The position numbers were made by a program, and so were the translations under genes. Positions 17,540 to 26,108 of a stretch of DNA of 64,000 bases are shown piece by piece. This DNA comes from Paraburkholderia bannensis. GTDB lineage: Bacteria > Pseudomonadota > Gammaproteobacteria > Burkholderiales > Burkholderiaceae. The stretch covers positions 248,001 to 312,000 of the forward strand of contig NZ_JACHBW010000008.1 of assembly GCF_014200455.1 (NCBI RefSeq), in the 5' to 3' direction. How positions within the stretch are numbered: position 1 is the first letter of the stretch; each line of letters opens with the position of its first letter. The notes beneath the pieces are model-generated. The model saw nothing but the letters and a program-made list of their open reading frames with translations, had not been told where the DNA came from and made no database searches.

Positions 17540-18276
17540 GGCGTCCCCTCGATCGCGCTCACCGTCGCCGAGAACACATAGCCCTCGTTGCGCAGCGTCT
17601 TGATGTAGCGCGGTTCGCGCGCGCCATCGCGCAGGCGTTGGCGCAAACGGCTCACGAGCAGATCGATGGAGCGGTCGAAGGCATCGGCCTGACGCCCCTG
17701 GGTGAGGTTGAGCAACTGGTCCCGTGTGAGCACGCGCTGCGGGTTGTCGAGAAACACGCGCAGCAGCCGGTATTCCGCGCCGGAGAGGGCCACCAGCGTG
17801 CCTTCCTCGTCGAGCAGGTGGCGCGCCGTGGTGTCCAGCCGCCATTCGCCGAAGCCGAGCATCGGCGCCGTTTCCGTCACCTGCATGCCGGGCGGCAGCA
17901 TGCGCGTGCGGCGCAGCACCGAGCGGATGCGCGCCAGCAGTTCGCGCACGGCAAACGGCTTGGAGAGATAGTCGTCGGCGCCCATTTCAAGTCCGACGAT
18001 GCGGTCCGTCTCCTCGCTGCGCGCCGTGAGCATCAGCACCGGCACCGCGCGGAACCGGCTCGCGCGCAGGTCGCGGCACAGCACGAGGCCGTCTTCGCCG
18101 GGCATCATCAGGTCGAGCACGATGAGGTCCGGCGCGCCGTTTTCGAGCGCCTGGCGCATTTCGCGGCCATTGGCGGCGAGCGACACGCGCATACCGTTCT
18201 TTTCGAGGTAATCCGCAATCAATTCGCGGATGCCGCGATCGTCGTCGACGATCAGGATGTGGTCGATTTTTTCCAT
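17536..18276 (-). CDS. OmpR-family response regulator
   Basis: 246 residues. The receiver domain (about 5-120) has ILIVDDDRG, Asp in VLDLMMPG (about 56), MLTARSE and SKPF. A winged-helix DNA-binding domain (about 145-240) contains SGAEYRLLRVFLDNP and IKTLRNEGYVF. It starts 7 bases after the small exported-protein gene and ends overlapping the kinase start. The four genes GFA protein, small protein, regulator and kinase therefore form one tight operon. Open frame upstream of 18276 was ignored because it covers the preceding gene. Confidence 0.9.
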   Translation of the reverse strand: MEKIDHILIVDDDRGIRELIADYLEKNGMRVSLAANGREMRQALENGAPDLIVLDLMMPGEDGLVLCRDLRASRFRAVPVLMLTARSEETDRIVGLEMGADDYLSKPFAVRELLARIRSVLRRTRMLPPGMQVTETAPMLGFGEWRLDTTARHLLDEEGTLVALSGAEYRLLRVFLDNPQRVLTRDQLLNLTQGRQADAFDRSIDLLVSRLRQRLRDGAREPRYIKTLRNEGYVFSATVSAIEGTP

Positions 18277-18283
18277 GCGCCGA

Positions 18284-18472
18284 TCATACTCCGCACTGTG
18301 ACGCACGACGCGCGAGGCGGCGTCGGCGCTCGTTCGGGTTGGCCGACGGGTCGTCGTCCGCTTCGAGATTTTCGCGCCGTGTGGCCGGGGCCAGCGTGCA
18401 GACGAGCGGATGCACCGCTTCGTTCGCAAGACCGCCAGCCAGCAGCGCGAGCATCGCAAAGAGCCGCTTCAT
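18284..18472 (-). CDS. Tiny exported protein of unknown function
   Basis: 62 residues. MKRLFAMLALLAGGLANEA is a compact signal-peptide-like segment; the rest is hydrophilic, rich in Arg, Asp and Glu. A strong GGAGG lies just before the ATG, and the ATG overlaps the stop of the GFA gene by 4 bases (ATGA). The stop is 7 bases before the response regulator. The coupling on both sides supports a real gene. It could be a periplasmic cofactor or ligand modulator for the adjacent kinase; no homologue comes to mind. Confidence 0.6.
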   Translation of the reverse strand: MKRLFAMLALLAGGLANEAVHPLVCTLAPATRRENLEADDDPSANPNERRRRLARRASQCGV

Positions 18473-18849
18473 GCGTCCTCCGCCACGGCAACCACCGAAA
18501 GGCTCGCGCCATCGTTTACGCCGGCTTCGAGCGCATAGACGTCCACGCCCTCCAGACAGCCCAGGTTTACGCGCCAGAGTCTGGAATCTCTTCGCGTCTG
18601 ATGAAACGGATAAATGCCGCAGTGCCTGCAGAAATAATGCTTCGCTACGCGGGTGTTGAACTGATAGAGCGTGAGGTCCTCTTCGCCGCGCGTGATGGTG
18701 AGTCCGGCGGCCGCGAACGGCGGCGACATCAGCGCGCCCTTGCGGCGGCATAGACTGCAGTTGCAGCGCGAAGCGGGCGCGATCGCGGTGCGGACTTCGA
18801 AGCGCACAGCGCCACAGTGACACGAACCGTGCAGGACCTCGGCGTTCAT
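18469..18849 (-). CDS. GFA/CENP-V family zinc protein
   Basis: 126 residues. The zinc-binding cysteines of the GFA fold are all visible: SCHCGAVRFEV, RCNCSLCRRKG and FCRHCGIYPFH. The family was named for a glutathione-dependent formaldehyde-activating enzyme, but most members have unproven activity, possibly on small thiol adducts. GAGGAG stands about 8 bases upstream of the ATG. It is the first gene of the operon with the tiny exported protein and the two-component system. Confidence 0.85.
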   Translation of the reverse strand: MNAEVLHGSCHCGAVRFEVRTAIAPASRCNCSLCRRKGALMSPPFAAAGLTITRGEEDLTLYQFNTRVAKHYFCRHCGIYPFHQTRRDSRLWRVNLGCLEGVDVYALEAGVNDGASLSVVAVAEDA

Positions 18850-19045
18850 GAGCGTTCTCCTCGATGCATTCGATTGCGATGGAGGCTTTATAGCGCAGAG
18901 AGAAAAACGCTTTGTATCCCAATGTATCGGCCTGTACCGTCGACACAAAATATTGCACGGCGAGGGGAAAAAGCGCTCACAGCTTCGGCGGTGGGCGGCG
19001 CGTTTCTCGACCACTTCGGCGCGACCGGCGCGCCGTTTTCCTTCG

Positions 19046-19513
19046 TTAGCCCTGTCGCGCCGTCGCGCGTGATTTCGGAACATCGGATTTGAGCGCAGCG
19101 CTCGGGCCGCGCGAGCGAAACGGCCTCGCCGCCAACGGCGTCAACGGCGTCAACGCCAGCACAGCCACACAAAACGCAAGCTGGGAAACAAAGAACGTCG
19201 CGAGCCACTGCCCATGTCTCGCGACGTACCAGCCGTTGTGCAGCACATCGCACACGATGATCGCGACCGTCAGCGCGAGGCCCGCACGCGGGCGCACGAA
19301 TAGCAGCAGCGCGGCGAGCGGATCGAGCAGCGTGAGCGCGGCCCAAAAGAGCTTGCTGACGAACACGATGTCGCTACCGTAGCCGTAGTCCCAAAGCAGC
19401 CCATGCGCCGCAATGGCGCGCGCGTGATTAAAGGTCGCGGCGAGCAGCCAAAGCGCAAAGAATGCGCGGATAACAAGAGCGCGGCGATGCATGGGGCGGG
19501 CAGTTCCGTTCAT
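19046..19513 (-). CDS. Small multi-pass membrane protein
   Basis: 155 residues with four predicted membrane helices (about 10-28, 40-65, 70-90, 105-130) and a polar C-terminal tail. No family motif is recognised. The start is uncertain: ATG at 19513 or at 19491, neither with a clear ribosome site. It lies 196 bases before the GFA gene and diverges from hicAB. Confidence 0.65.
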   Translation of the reverse strand: MNGTARPMHRRALVIRAFFALWLLAATFNHARAIAAHGLLWDYGYGSDIVFVSKLFWAALTLLDPLAALLLFVRPRAGLALTVAIIVCDVLHNGWYVARHGQWLATFFVSQLAFCVAVLALTPLTPLAARPFRSRGPSAALKSDVPKSRATARQG

Positions 19514-19569
19514 GAGAAGGCGCAGAGGTAAGCGGCGCTCGAAGCGTAGCAGACCTTCGCGCCCGGTTC

Positions 19570-19601
19570 GATGCCCGGCTTGATGCCCAGCTTGATGCCC
19601 G
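19570..19601. repeat. 12-base tandem repeat
   Basis: GATGCCCGGCTT is followed directly by GATGCCCAGCTT and a partial third unit. It lies in the divergent region between the membrane protein and hicA. Confidence 0.6.
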
Positions 19602-19776
19602 TTCGCTGGCCATCCGGCCAGGTGTTGCTCGCCGGATCCCCTTCTTAAGATTTCCGCGTCGGACTCGATCCCGCAGTCCCCTCTTGTTTCGCCACCATTC
19701 GAATCTCCGCCGTGCACGCGCCAATCATGACGGCGCGCAAACTCACGCCACACGAGCGCGAGGCCCGGCTTGACGA

Positions 19777-19798
19777 ATGGTGTCAATAATGACACCAT
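19777..19798. promoter_or_regulatory. Palindrome overlapping the hicA start, probable HicB operator
   Basis: A perfect inverted repeat, ATGGTGTCA and TGACACCAT, is separated by 4 bases. The right arm covers the first two bases of the hicA ATG. HicB-type antitoxins repress their own operons by binding such repeats. Binding here is inferred. Confidence 0.6.
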
Positions 19799-20048
19799 GA
19801 GACACGAACAGAAAATACTCGAACAGATGCGCGGCGAACCCGCCAATGTGCGCTTCAACGACCTCTTCAAGGTCTGCGAGACGTATTTCGGCGCGGCACG
19901 TCAGTGCGGCTCCAGTCATGCGGTTTTTAAAATGCCGTGGCCGGGCGACCCGCGCGTGAATATCCAGAACGATCACGGCAAGGCCAAGGTGTATCAGGTG
20001 CGCCAGGTTCTCGAAGCGATCGACAAGCTCAAGGAGCTGCAACCATGA
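19797..20048 (+). CDS. hicA: HicA-like toxin
   Basis: 83 residues, the small double-stranded-RNA-binding-like HicA fold. The catalytic His sits in GSSHAVFKMPW, and a basic C-terminal helix follows (KAKVYQVRQVLEAIDKLKE). HicA toxins are mRNA endoribonucleases. The stop overlaps the start of the antitoxin gene by 4 bases. The ATG at 19797 is chosen, but a TTG at 19770 with GAGG 6 bases upstream would add nine residues and place the palindrome inside the gene. Confidence 0.8.
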   Translation: MRHEQKILEQMRGEPANVRFNDLFKVCETYFGAARQCGSSHAVFKMPWPGDPRVNIQNDHGKAKVYQVRQVLEAIDKLKELQP

Positions 20049-20368
20049 AGCACGACCACTACACGTATCGTATCTCGTGGTCCCCGGAAGACGAGGAACA
20101 CGTCGGGCTGTGCGCGGAGTTTCCTTCGCTGTCGTGGCTCGATAAGTCGCCTGAGGGCGCGCTCGCCGGTATCCGCCGCCTGGTGGACGAAACCGTGCAG
20201 GAAATGACGGCTAACGCAGAGAAAGTGCCCGATCCCATCGCCGATCGCAGCTATAGCGGCATTTTCAAGGTGCGGATTCCGCCAGCGGCCCATCGCGCGC
20301 TGGTGATCCAGGCCACCGAAGAAGGCGTGAGCCTCAACCGCCTCGCCAGCGCGAAGCTCTGCGCGTGA
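20045..20368 (+). CDS. hicB: HicB-like antitoxin
   Basis: 107 residues. The N-terminal degenerate RNase-H-like HicB domain has GLCAEFPSLSWLDKSPEGALAGIRRLVDE. The C-terminal part (VRIPPAAHRALVIQATEEGVSLNRLASAKL) is a ribbon-helix-helix type DNA-binding segment. It neutralises the toxin and probably binds the palindrome at 19777-19798. It is translationally coupled to hicA. Confidence 0.85.
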   Translation: MKHDHYTYRISWSPEDEEHVGLCAEFPSLSWLDKSPEGALAGIRRLVDETVQEMTANAEKVPDPIADRSYSGIFKVRIPPAAHRALVIQATEEGVSLNRLASAKLCA

Positions 20369-20376
20369 TCGTCACG

Positions 20377-21621
20377 TCAATCTGCGCGGCCTGCTGAATC
20401 CGCCTGGTTCAGGCGGCCGCGCGTCATCGCCCGGATCGCCACCGCTGCCGCCGCGAATCCAGACGACGCGCCCACCAGCAATGCCCAGCGCGGGCCCCAA
20501 TGGTCGGCCACCCAGCCGACGATCGGCGCGCCAATTGGTGTGCCGCCCAACGCCACGGCCAGGCGGATCGCGAGTACGCGCCCGCGCATCGAAGGCTCGG
20601 TGGAGAGCTGCATGAGACTATTGGTCTCCGTCATGACCGTGAGCGACGCCACGCCGATCACCACCAGCGCCGCGCCAAACCAGCCATAGCTGGGCGCAAT
20701 GGCCGCCAGCACACAACCCACGCCAAACATCACCGATGCAATCAGCAGCGATGCAAAACGCGGGTTGCTGCGATGCGCCCCGAACAGCGCGCCCGACACC
20801 GTGCCCACCGCCATCAGCGAGGAAAGCAGGCCATAGCCGCCCGCGTCGGCGTGAAAGACGCGCACGGCCATCGTCGAGATGAAGATCGGAAAATTCAGGC
20901 CGAACGTGCCGATCAGAAACAGCATCACCACAATCGCCTTCAGATCCGGGCGCGACCACACGTAGCGAAATCCCGCCACGAGGTTGCCCTTGGCGGGCTT
21001 GGCCCGCGCCCGCATGCGCAATTCGTGCGAGCGCAGCCGCGTGAGCGACACCAGCACGGCTACGAAGGACAGCCCGTTGAGCACGAACGCCCAGCCCACG
21101 CCCACCGATGCGATCACGATGCCCGCCACCGCCGGCCCGACCATGCGCGCGGCGTTGAACGAGGTCGAATTGAGTGCGACCGCGTTGGCGAGATCGGCAT
21201 CGCCGACGAGTTCGGAAACGAAGGTCTGACGCACCGGCGAATCGAACGCCGTGGTGGTGCCAAACAGGAACGCGAACAGATAGACGTGCCAGAGCTGAAC
21301 GACGCCTGTGATCGTCAGCAGCCCCAGCGCCAGCGCGAGCACGCCGAGCATCGCCTGCGTGAACATCAGCAGACGGCGCTGATCGAAGTGATCGGCCGCA
21401 TAACCCGACCACGGCAGAAACAGCAATTGCGGCCCGAATTGCAGCCCCATCACCACGCCCACCGCCGCCGCGCTGTGATGCGTGAGGCCCGTTAATACGA
21501 GCCAGTCCTGCGCGGTGCGCTGCATCCAGGTGCCGACGTTGGACACCAATGCGCCCGCCGACCACACGCGATAGTTGAAGCTGCGCAGCGAACGGAACAT
21601 GCCGGTGGCGGAATCGCTCAT
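20377..21621 (-). CDS. MFS efflux transporter (EntS-like)
   Basis: 414 residues, about 12 membrane helices. The N-terminus FRSLRSFNYRVWSAGALVSNVGTWMQRTAQDWLV is the usual opening of the EntS-like drug/siderophore exporter group. The start at 21621 lies 16 bases past the stop of the marR gene, so the two form one operon. It probably exports a toxic compound and is derepressed when MarR binds it; the substrate is unknown. Confidence 0.85.
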   Translation of the reverse strand: MSDSATGMFRSLRSFNYRVWSAGALVSNVGTWMQRTAQDWLVLTGLTHHSAAAVGVVMGLQFGPQLLFLPWSGYAADHFDQRRLLMFTQAMLGVLALALGLLTITGVVQLWHVYLFAFLFGTTTAFDSPVRQTFVSELVGDADLANAVALNSTSFNAARMVGPAVAGIVIASVGVGWAFVLNGLSFVAVLVSLTRLRSHELRMRARAKPAKGNLVAGFRYVWSRPDLKAIVVMLFLIGTFGLNFPIFISTMAVRVFHADAGGYGLLSSLMAVGTVSGALFGAHRSNPRFASLLIASVMFGVGCVLAAIAPSYGWFGAALVVIGVASLTVMTETNSLMQLSTEPSMRGRVLAIRLAVALGGTPIGAPIVGWVADHWGPRWALLVGASSGFAAAAVAIRAMTRGRLNQADSAGRAD

Positions 21622-21637
21622 GACGGGCCTTGCGTCC

Positions 21638-22114
21638 TCAGGGCTGCACGAGCCGCTGAAGCAGCGCAATGGCGTGAGCGAGTTCAGCCTGTTCGGCGCT
21701 GCAAAGGCGCGCTTCGATCGTGCGGGCGAGCCAGTCCTGCCGCGCTGCGCGGCTTTCGCGCATCCAGCTCGCGAAGGCCTCGGTGAGCGACCAGAGGGTC
21801 TGCCGCCCATCGGCCGGATCCGGCGCGCCGGTCAGCAATCCCGCCGATTCCAGCGCGGCGACCACGGTGCCCATCGACTGCGGGCGCATGCCTTCCGCAC
21901 GCGCGAGGCTCGACACCGTGGCCGGGCCATCGCGCTCGAGGCGTTGCAGGACGGCCAGTTGGGATGGACTGAAATCGCCTGCACTCGCCTGTTCGCGCAA
22001 ACGCCGTTTGAGCTTGCCAACCAGCGCGCGCAGATCGCCGGCGAGCGCAGCGGCCTGAGCGGAGACGGGTTGGGCGTCGGGTCGCGTCGTGCTGGAGGTC
22101 GGATGAGCGGTCAT
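21638..22114 (-). CDS. MarR-family repressor
   Basis: 158 residues. The winged helix-turn-helix (about 45-115) has SPSQLAVLQRLERDGPATVSSLARAEGM, RPQSMGTVVAALESAGLL and the wing PDPADGRQTLWSLT. It is followed by the MFS exporter gene and preceded by a perfect 10-base palindrome 17 bases before its start. This is the standard arrangement of an autoregulated efflux operon. Confidence 0.88.
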   Translation of the reverse strand: MTAHPTSSTTRPDAQPVSAQAAALAGDLRALVGKLKRRLREQASAGDFSPSQLAVLQRLERDGPATVSSLARAEGMRPQSMGTVVAALESAGLLTGAPDPADGRQTLWSLTEAFASWMRESRAARQDWLARTIEARLCSAEQAELAHAIALLQRLVQP

Positions 22115-22130
22115 GCGCGCATTCTAGATA

Positions 22131-22164
22131 ATATGAAGCTAAACTGCAAAGCTAAGCTTCATAT
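22131..22164. promoter_or_regulatory. Palindromic operator upstream of the MarR gene
   Basis: Perfect arms ATATGAAGCT (22131-22140) and AGCTTCATAT (22155-22164) are separated by 14 bases. Position and AT-rich composition fit a MarR-dimer site overlapping the promoter. Confidence 0.7.
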
Positions 22165-22351
22165 CCACGCGCGAGAATCGGTGCCGCGGCGTGCCGTCGA
22201 ACGTCCAGCAGATCCGCCAATCCTTCCACCGTGCGCAAGAATGATTTCCAGGGATCATGGTTAACCCCAGGCCTCCAGGCTCGTAGACTGTGCTCATCGG
22301 TTGCAGCGAATCCGCCGCACCGAATACCAAAGCACAATGGAGGTTGTCATC

Positions 22352-22678
22352 ATGAAGTCCCTGATTCAAACCGTTGCAGTTGCTGTTGCTCTTATCGTTC
22401 CGGTTGCATCGTTTGCCCAGTCGAATGTGTCGTCGAACGGTCCTGTGACCCGCGCCCAGGTTCGCGCCGAACTGGTTCAGCTCGAAAAGGCCGGTTATAG
22501 CCCCGCACGCGGCAGCGATCCGCACTATCCGGACGATCTGCTTGCCGCCGAAGCCAAGGTTGCAGCGCAGAACAAGGCTGTTGGCGGCGTCGCCGATGGC
22601 TCGTCGGCTTCGGGTGCCGCTGCTGCCGCAGCACGCCCCGCCTACGACGGCATGAAGCCCGTCTACTTTGGCCAATAA
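22352..22678 (+). CDS. DUF4148 secreted protein
   Basis: 108 residues. The signal peptide is MKSLIQTVAVAVALIVPVAS with cleavage after SFA. The DUF4148 motif follows (TRAQVRAELVQLEKAGY, DPHYPDDLLAAEAKV). This family is abundant in Burkholderiaceae, periplasmic and of unknown function. The ATG at 22352 is set by GGAGGT 7 bases upstream; a longer frame lacks this. It is probably monocistronic, since the next gene is convergent. Confidence 0.85.
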   Translation: MKSLIQTVAVAVALIVPVASFAQSNVSSNGPVTRAQVRAELVQLEKAGYSPARGSDPHYPDDLLAAEAKVAAQNKAVGGVADGSSASGAAAAAARPAYDGMKPVYFGQ

Positions 22679-22748
22679 GCCAGCGTGGCTGACACGCCGG
22701 GGACCGCGCGACGCTTGCCGCGCGGCCCTCGACCGACGACAGCCCCAC

Positions 22749-23858
22749 TCAAGCCGTCACTGCATCGCCGGCAAAGAACGGGTAGTCGGTGTAACCCAGC
22801 TCAGTGCCGCCGAAGAACGTCGCGCGGTCATACGGATTCAGCGGCAGATGCTTGCGCAGACGCTCCGGCAGATCCGGATTCGCGATGAAGTGCCGCCCGA
22901 ACGCGACCAGATCCGCGTCGCCTGACTGCACGATCGCCTCGGCGCTCGCGCCATCGAAACCGCCCGCCGCAATGATCGGGCCGTGAAACACCGCACGCAG
23001 CGTCTTTGCCGCCACCGGCGCCTGATCGCGCGCGTCGTCCTCGATATTGCCGGCGATGCGCGGCTCGATCAGATGCAGATACGCAATACCTAGCGCGTTC
23101 AATTGCGCGGCGACGTAGGCGAACAGCGCTTGCGGATCGCGATCGGACATATCGCCCCACGAACCGCTCGGCCCAAGCCGCACCGCCACTTTATCCGCCC
23201 CCCAGACGTCGATCACGGCGCGCGTCGCATCGAGCAGCAGACGCGCACGGTTCGCAATCGATCCGCCGTACTCGTCGGTGCGACGATTGCTGCCGTCCTG
23301 CAGAAACTGATCGAAGAGATAGCCATTGGCGGCATGCAGTTCGACACCATCGAATCCAGCCGCAAGGCCACGCTTTGCGGCCGCGCGAAAACTCTCCACG
23401 ACGCCGGCCAGTTCCGCAGTCTCCAGCGCACGATTCGGCGTGTTCGGCACCCAGCCCGCTTCCGTGTAGGCCACGCCGCCGTGCGCCACTTCGGACGGCC
23501 CGACCGGGCGGCCGCCGTTCGGTTGCAACTGCGCATTCGATTGGCGGCCCGCGTGATAAAGCTGCAGGAAGATCTTGCCGCCTTTGGCGTGCACGGCGTC
23601 GGTGACGGTTTTCCATCCGGCGATCTGGCTGTCGTCGTAGAGACCCGGTGCGCCGAGATAACCGTTGCCCTCGGGCGCGGCGATGGTGGCTTCGCCAATC
23701 AGCAAGGCGCCAGGCGAAGTACGTTGTGCGTAATATTCGGCCATCAGCGGGCCGGGGCGTGCGCCTTCCCCGGCGCGCATGCGCGTGAGCGGCGCGAGGA
23801 CGACACGATGCGAGAATGCATACGAACCGATTTTGACTGGCGAAAAGAGCTTGGGCAT
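22749..23858 (-). CDS. Old yellow enzyme family alkene reductase (NemA-like)
   Basis: 369 residues, an FMN-binding TIM barrel. It has LAPLTRMRA at the start, HAGRQSN, then GFDGVELHAANGYLFDQFL with the substrate-binding His/Asn pair and RTDEYGGS. It reduces activated C=C bonds of enones, maleimides or nitro compounds using NADPH. The ATG at 23858 has GGAG 6 bases upstream; the frame upstream of it has no ribosome site. It is divergent from a LysR gene across about 290 bases, its likely regulator. Confidence 0.9.
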   Translation of the reverse strand: MPKLFSPVKIGSYAFSHRVVLAPLTRMRAGEGARPGPLMAEYYAQRTSPGALLIGEATIAAPEGNGYLGAPGLYDDSQIAGWKTVTDAVHAKGGKIFLQLYHAGRQSNAQLQPNGGRPVGPSEVAHGGVAYTEAGWVPNTPNRALETAELAGVVESFRAAAKRGLAAGFDGVELHAANGYLFDQFLQDGSNRRTDEYGGSIANRARLLLDATRAVIDVWGADKVAVRLGPSGSWGDMSDRDPQALFAYVAAQLNALGIAYLHLIEPRIAGNIEDDARDQAPVAAKTLRAVFHGPIIAAGGFDGASAEAIVQSGDADLVAFGRHFIANPDLPERLRKHLPLNPYDRATFFGGTELGYTDYPFFAGDAVTA

Positions 23859-24149
23859 TTCGTTCTCCATCATTGCGTGTAGCAGTTGCGTCATGCCGAC
23901 GACCGGCGACGCTTGAGACGAAATGTAGACGTGCAGCCGTGCGGGAAAAACGCTCTGGCGGTGCACTCACCCCGGACGCAGATGTCCGCAATCGCGCGGC
24001 GCCCTTTGCCAGCGCGCCTTTTGCGATTGTTGGCACGAGCCGAATAGTCATATCGCCCGGCTGGCATCGATCCGCTCGTGAACCGTTGCGCTCATGCACA
24101 ATCAGGTTCCGAACTCAGGTTCCCGAACGCCCACAGGAATAGCCTCGCG

Positions 24150-25097
24150 ATGACCGAACCCGAACGCCTGAGCAGCACCGGCGTCGCCCGCACGTCCGGA
24201 GCGCTCGATCACATGAGCGGCATCGTGGTGTTCACGCGCGTGGCGGAAACGCTGAGCTTCGCGCAGGCCGGCCGGCAACTCGGGCTGTCGGCATCGGCAA
24301 TCGGCAAGGCGGTGGCACGGCTGGAAACGCGCCTGGGCGTGCGGCTCTTTCATCGCAGCACGCGCAGCATGCGCCTCACGCCCGAGGGCGAGCTGTTTCT
24401 GGCGCGCTGCCAGCGCATCCTCGGCGAAATCGAGGAGGCGCAAGCCGAACTGGCGATCTCACGCGCCAGGCCGACGGGCCGCCTGCGAGTGAGCATTCCG
24501 CTCGTCGGCACCTTGCTGATGCCGGTGCTGGCGGCGTTCATGCACGCGTATCCGGAAGTGCAGCTCGATATCGACTTCAGCGACCGCATGGTCGATGTCA
24601 TCGAAGACGGTTTCGACGTGGTGCTGCGCACCGGCGAGGGCGTCGATTCGCAACTCACGATGCGCACGCTCGGCTATTACACGCATCTGATCGTGGGCGC
24701 GCCCGCCTATCTGGAAGCGCGCGGCGAGCCGGCGAAGCCCGAAGAACTGGCCGCGCACGCGTGTCTGCAGCACCGCTTTTCGCGCTCCGGGCGTCTGCGG
24801 CGCTGGACCTTCGTGCGCGACGGCGTGTCGTTCGAGGTCGATCTGCCCTCGACGGCCATCGCCAGCGCGGTGGAGCCGCTCATCGCGCTGGCCGAAGCAG
24901 GACTGGGTTTCGCGAACGTCCCCGATTACACCGTGCGCAGGCAACTCGCCGATGGCTCGCTGGTCGCCGTCCTGCGCGATTTCACGGCGGACCGGATTGC
25001 GTTTCGCGCGCTATGGCCGTCGGGGCGCATGACGCCGCCGAAGGTGCGCGTGTTCGTCGACTTCCTGCATCAACATCTGTTTCCGGACGCCGCATAA
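24150..25097 (+). CDS. LysR-family regulator (CrgA/DntR-like)
   Basis: 315 residues. After a 20-residue leader, the winged helix-turn-helix reads MSGIVVFTRVAETLSFAQAG then LSASAIGKAVARLETRLGV, followed by RLFHRSTRSMRLT. The effector domain fills the rest (RPTGRLRVSIP onward). The start at 24150 has AGGA upstream. It is divergently arranged with the old yellow enzyme gene, the typical position of a regulator for that enzyme. Confidence 0.88.
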   Translation: MTEPERLSSTGVARTSGALDHMSGIVVFTRVAETLSFAQAGRQLGLSASAIGKAVARLETRLGVRLFHRSTRSMRLTPEGELFLARCQRILGEIEEAQAELAISRARPTGRLRVSIPLVGTLLMPVLAAFMHAYPEVQLDIDFSDRMVDVIEDGFDVVLRTGEGVDSQLTMRTLGYYTHLIVGAPAYLEARGEPAKPEELAAHACLQHRFSRSGRLRRWTFVRDGVSFEVDLPSTAIASAVEPLIALAEAGLGFANVPDYTVRRQLADGSLVAVLRDFTADRIAFRALWPSGRMTPPKVRVFVDFLHQHLFPDAA

Positions 25098-25121
25098 ACC
25101 GGTGGCACGTTCGCGGCATGG

Positions 25122-26009
25122 TTACAGAAAGCGCGCCTGATCCAGATCCGAAATCAGCGATGGCCCGAGCGGTTTCCAGCCCAACCGCGCCTGGGTCAGC
25201 GCACTGGAAGCCGGCATATCCATGCCGACGAACATCGCCATCCAGCCAAAGTGTTCCTGCGCACGTTGCGGCGAAATCGACACCACCGGCAGTTTGAGAC
25301 CGCGCCCGAGCGATTCGGCAATCTCGCGGCTGCTCACGCCTTCCTCGCCCACGGCGTGATAACGCGCGCCTGGCCGCGCTTGTTCGATTGCCAGCCGATA
25401 AAGCCGCGCGACATCGGACAGATGCCCAGCCGGCCAACGGTTGCTGCCCTCGCCGAGATAGGCCACCGCGCCCTTCTCGCGCGCAATCGCGATCAGCGGC
25501 GTAATCAGCCCTTGTTTGAGCGGGTTATGCACTTGCGGCAGGCGCATCACGGAGATATTCACCCCGGCGTCGAGCAGCGCGTTAGCCGCAATCTCCGAGC
25601 CAATGCGCGGATTCGGATGACTCGTGTTGAAAACGTCCTCGCTCGCGGGTTCGCCGTGCTCGCCGCTGCCCACCCCCGTGCCCGAGGTGATCAACAGCGG
25701 CCGGTTCGAGCCTTGCAAAACCGATCCCAACGCTGCAATCGCGCGCTTGTCCTTTTCGCAGTTCTCGACGAATCGCGAGAAGTCGTGATCGAACGCCGCG
25801 TGAATCACGGCGTCCGCTTGCGCGGCCCCGCGCTTGAGGCTCTCGACGTCTTCGAGGGTGCCAAAGTGGGGTTGCGCGCCCGCCGCCTTGAGCGCCTGCG
25901 CGCCCGCGTCCGAGCGGGTCATGCCGATTACCTCGTGACCGGCTTCAAGCAGTTCCGGAACAAGGGCCGAGCCGATAAAACCGGTCGCACCCGTCAAAAA
26001 GATTCGCAT
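25122..26009 (-). CDS. NAD(P)-dependent SDR/NmrA-like oxidoreductase
   Basis: 295 residues. An extended-SDR nucleotide site is at the N-terminus (TGATGFIGSALVPELLEAGHEV). DAVIHAAFDHDF follows at the strand-4 position. The canonical YxxxK is not evident, which is common in this atypical SDR group. AAGGAG stands 6 bases before the ATG. It is divergent from an XRE-type regulator, a pairing common in these genomes; the substrate is unknown. Confidence 0.82.
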   Translation of the reverse strand: MRIFLTGATGFIGSALVPELLEAGHEVIGMTRSDAGAQALKAAGAQPHFGTLEDVESLKRGAAQADAVIHAAFDHDFSRFVENCEKDKRAIAALGSVLQGSNRPLLITSGTGVGSGEHGEPASEDVFNTSHPNPRIGSEIAANALLDAGVNISVMRLPQVHNPLKQGLITPLIAIAREKGAVAYLGEGSNRWPAGHLSDVARLYRLAIEQARPGARYHAVGEEGVSSREIAESLGRGLKLPVVSISPQRAQEHFGWMAMFVGMDMPASSALTQARLGWKPLGPSLISDLDQARFL

Positions 26010-26108
26010 CGTCAGCTCCTTCTGGTCGTGACCTGCGAACTATCTGCCGAATCGCTATTCCGTTAAAGTAGTGACGTTATCATGGTAAAACGACTAACAG
26101 GACCGGCC

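Noticed and set aside
22704..22725. GC hairpin (CCGCGCG/CGCGCGG) between the DUF4148 and old yellow enzyme genes as a terminator
   Set aside because: No U-tract on either strand, and short GC-alternating palindromes are common here.
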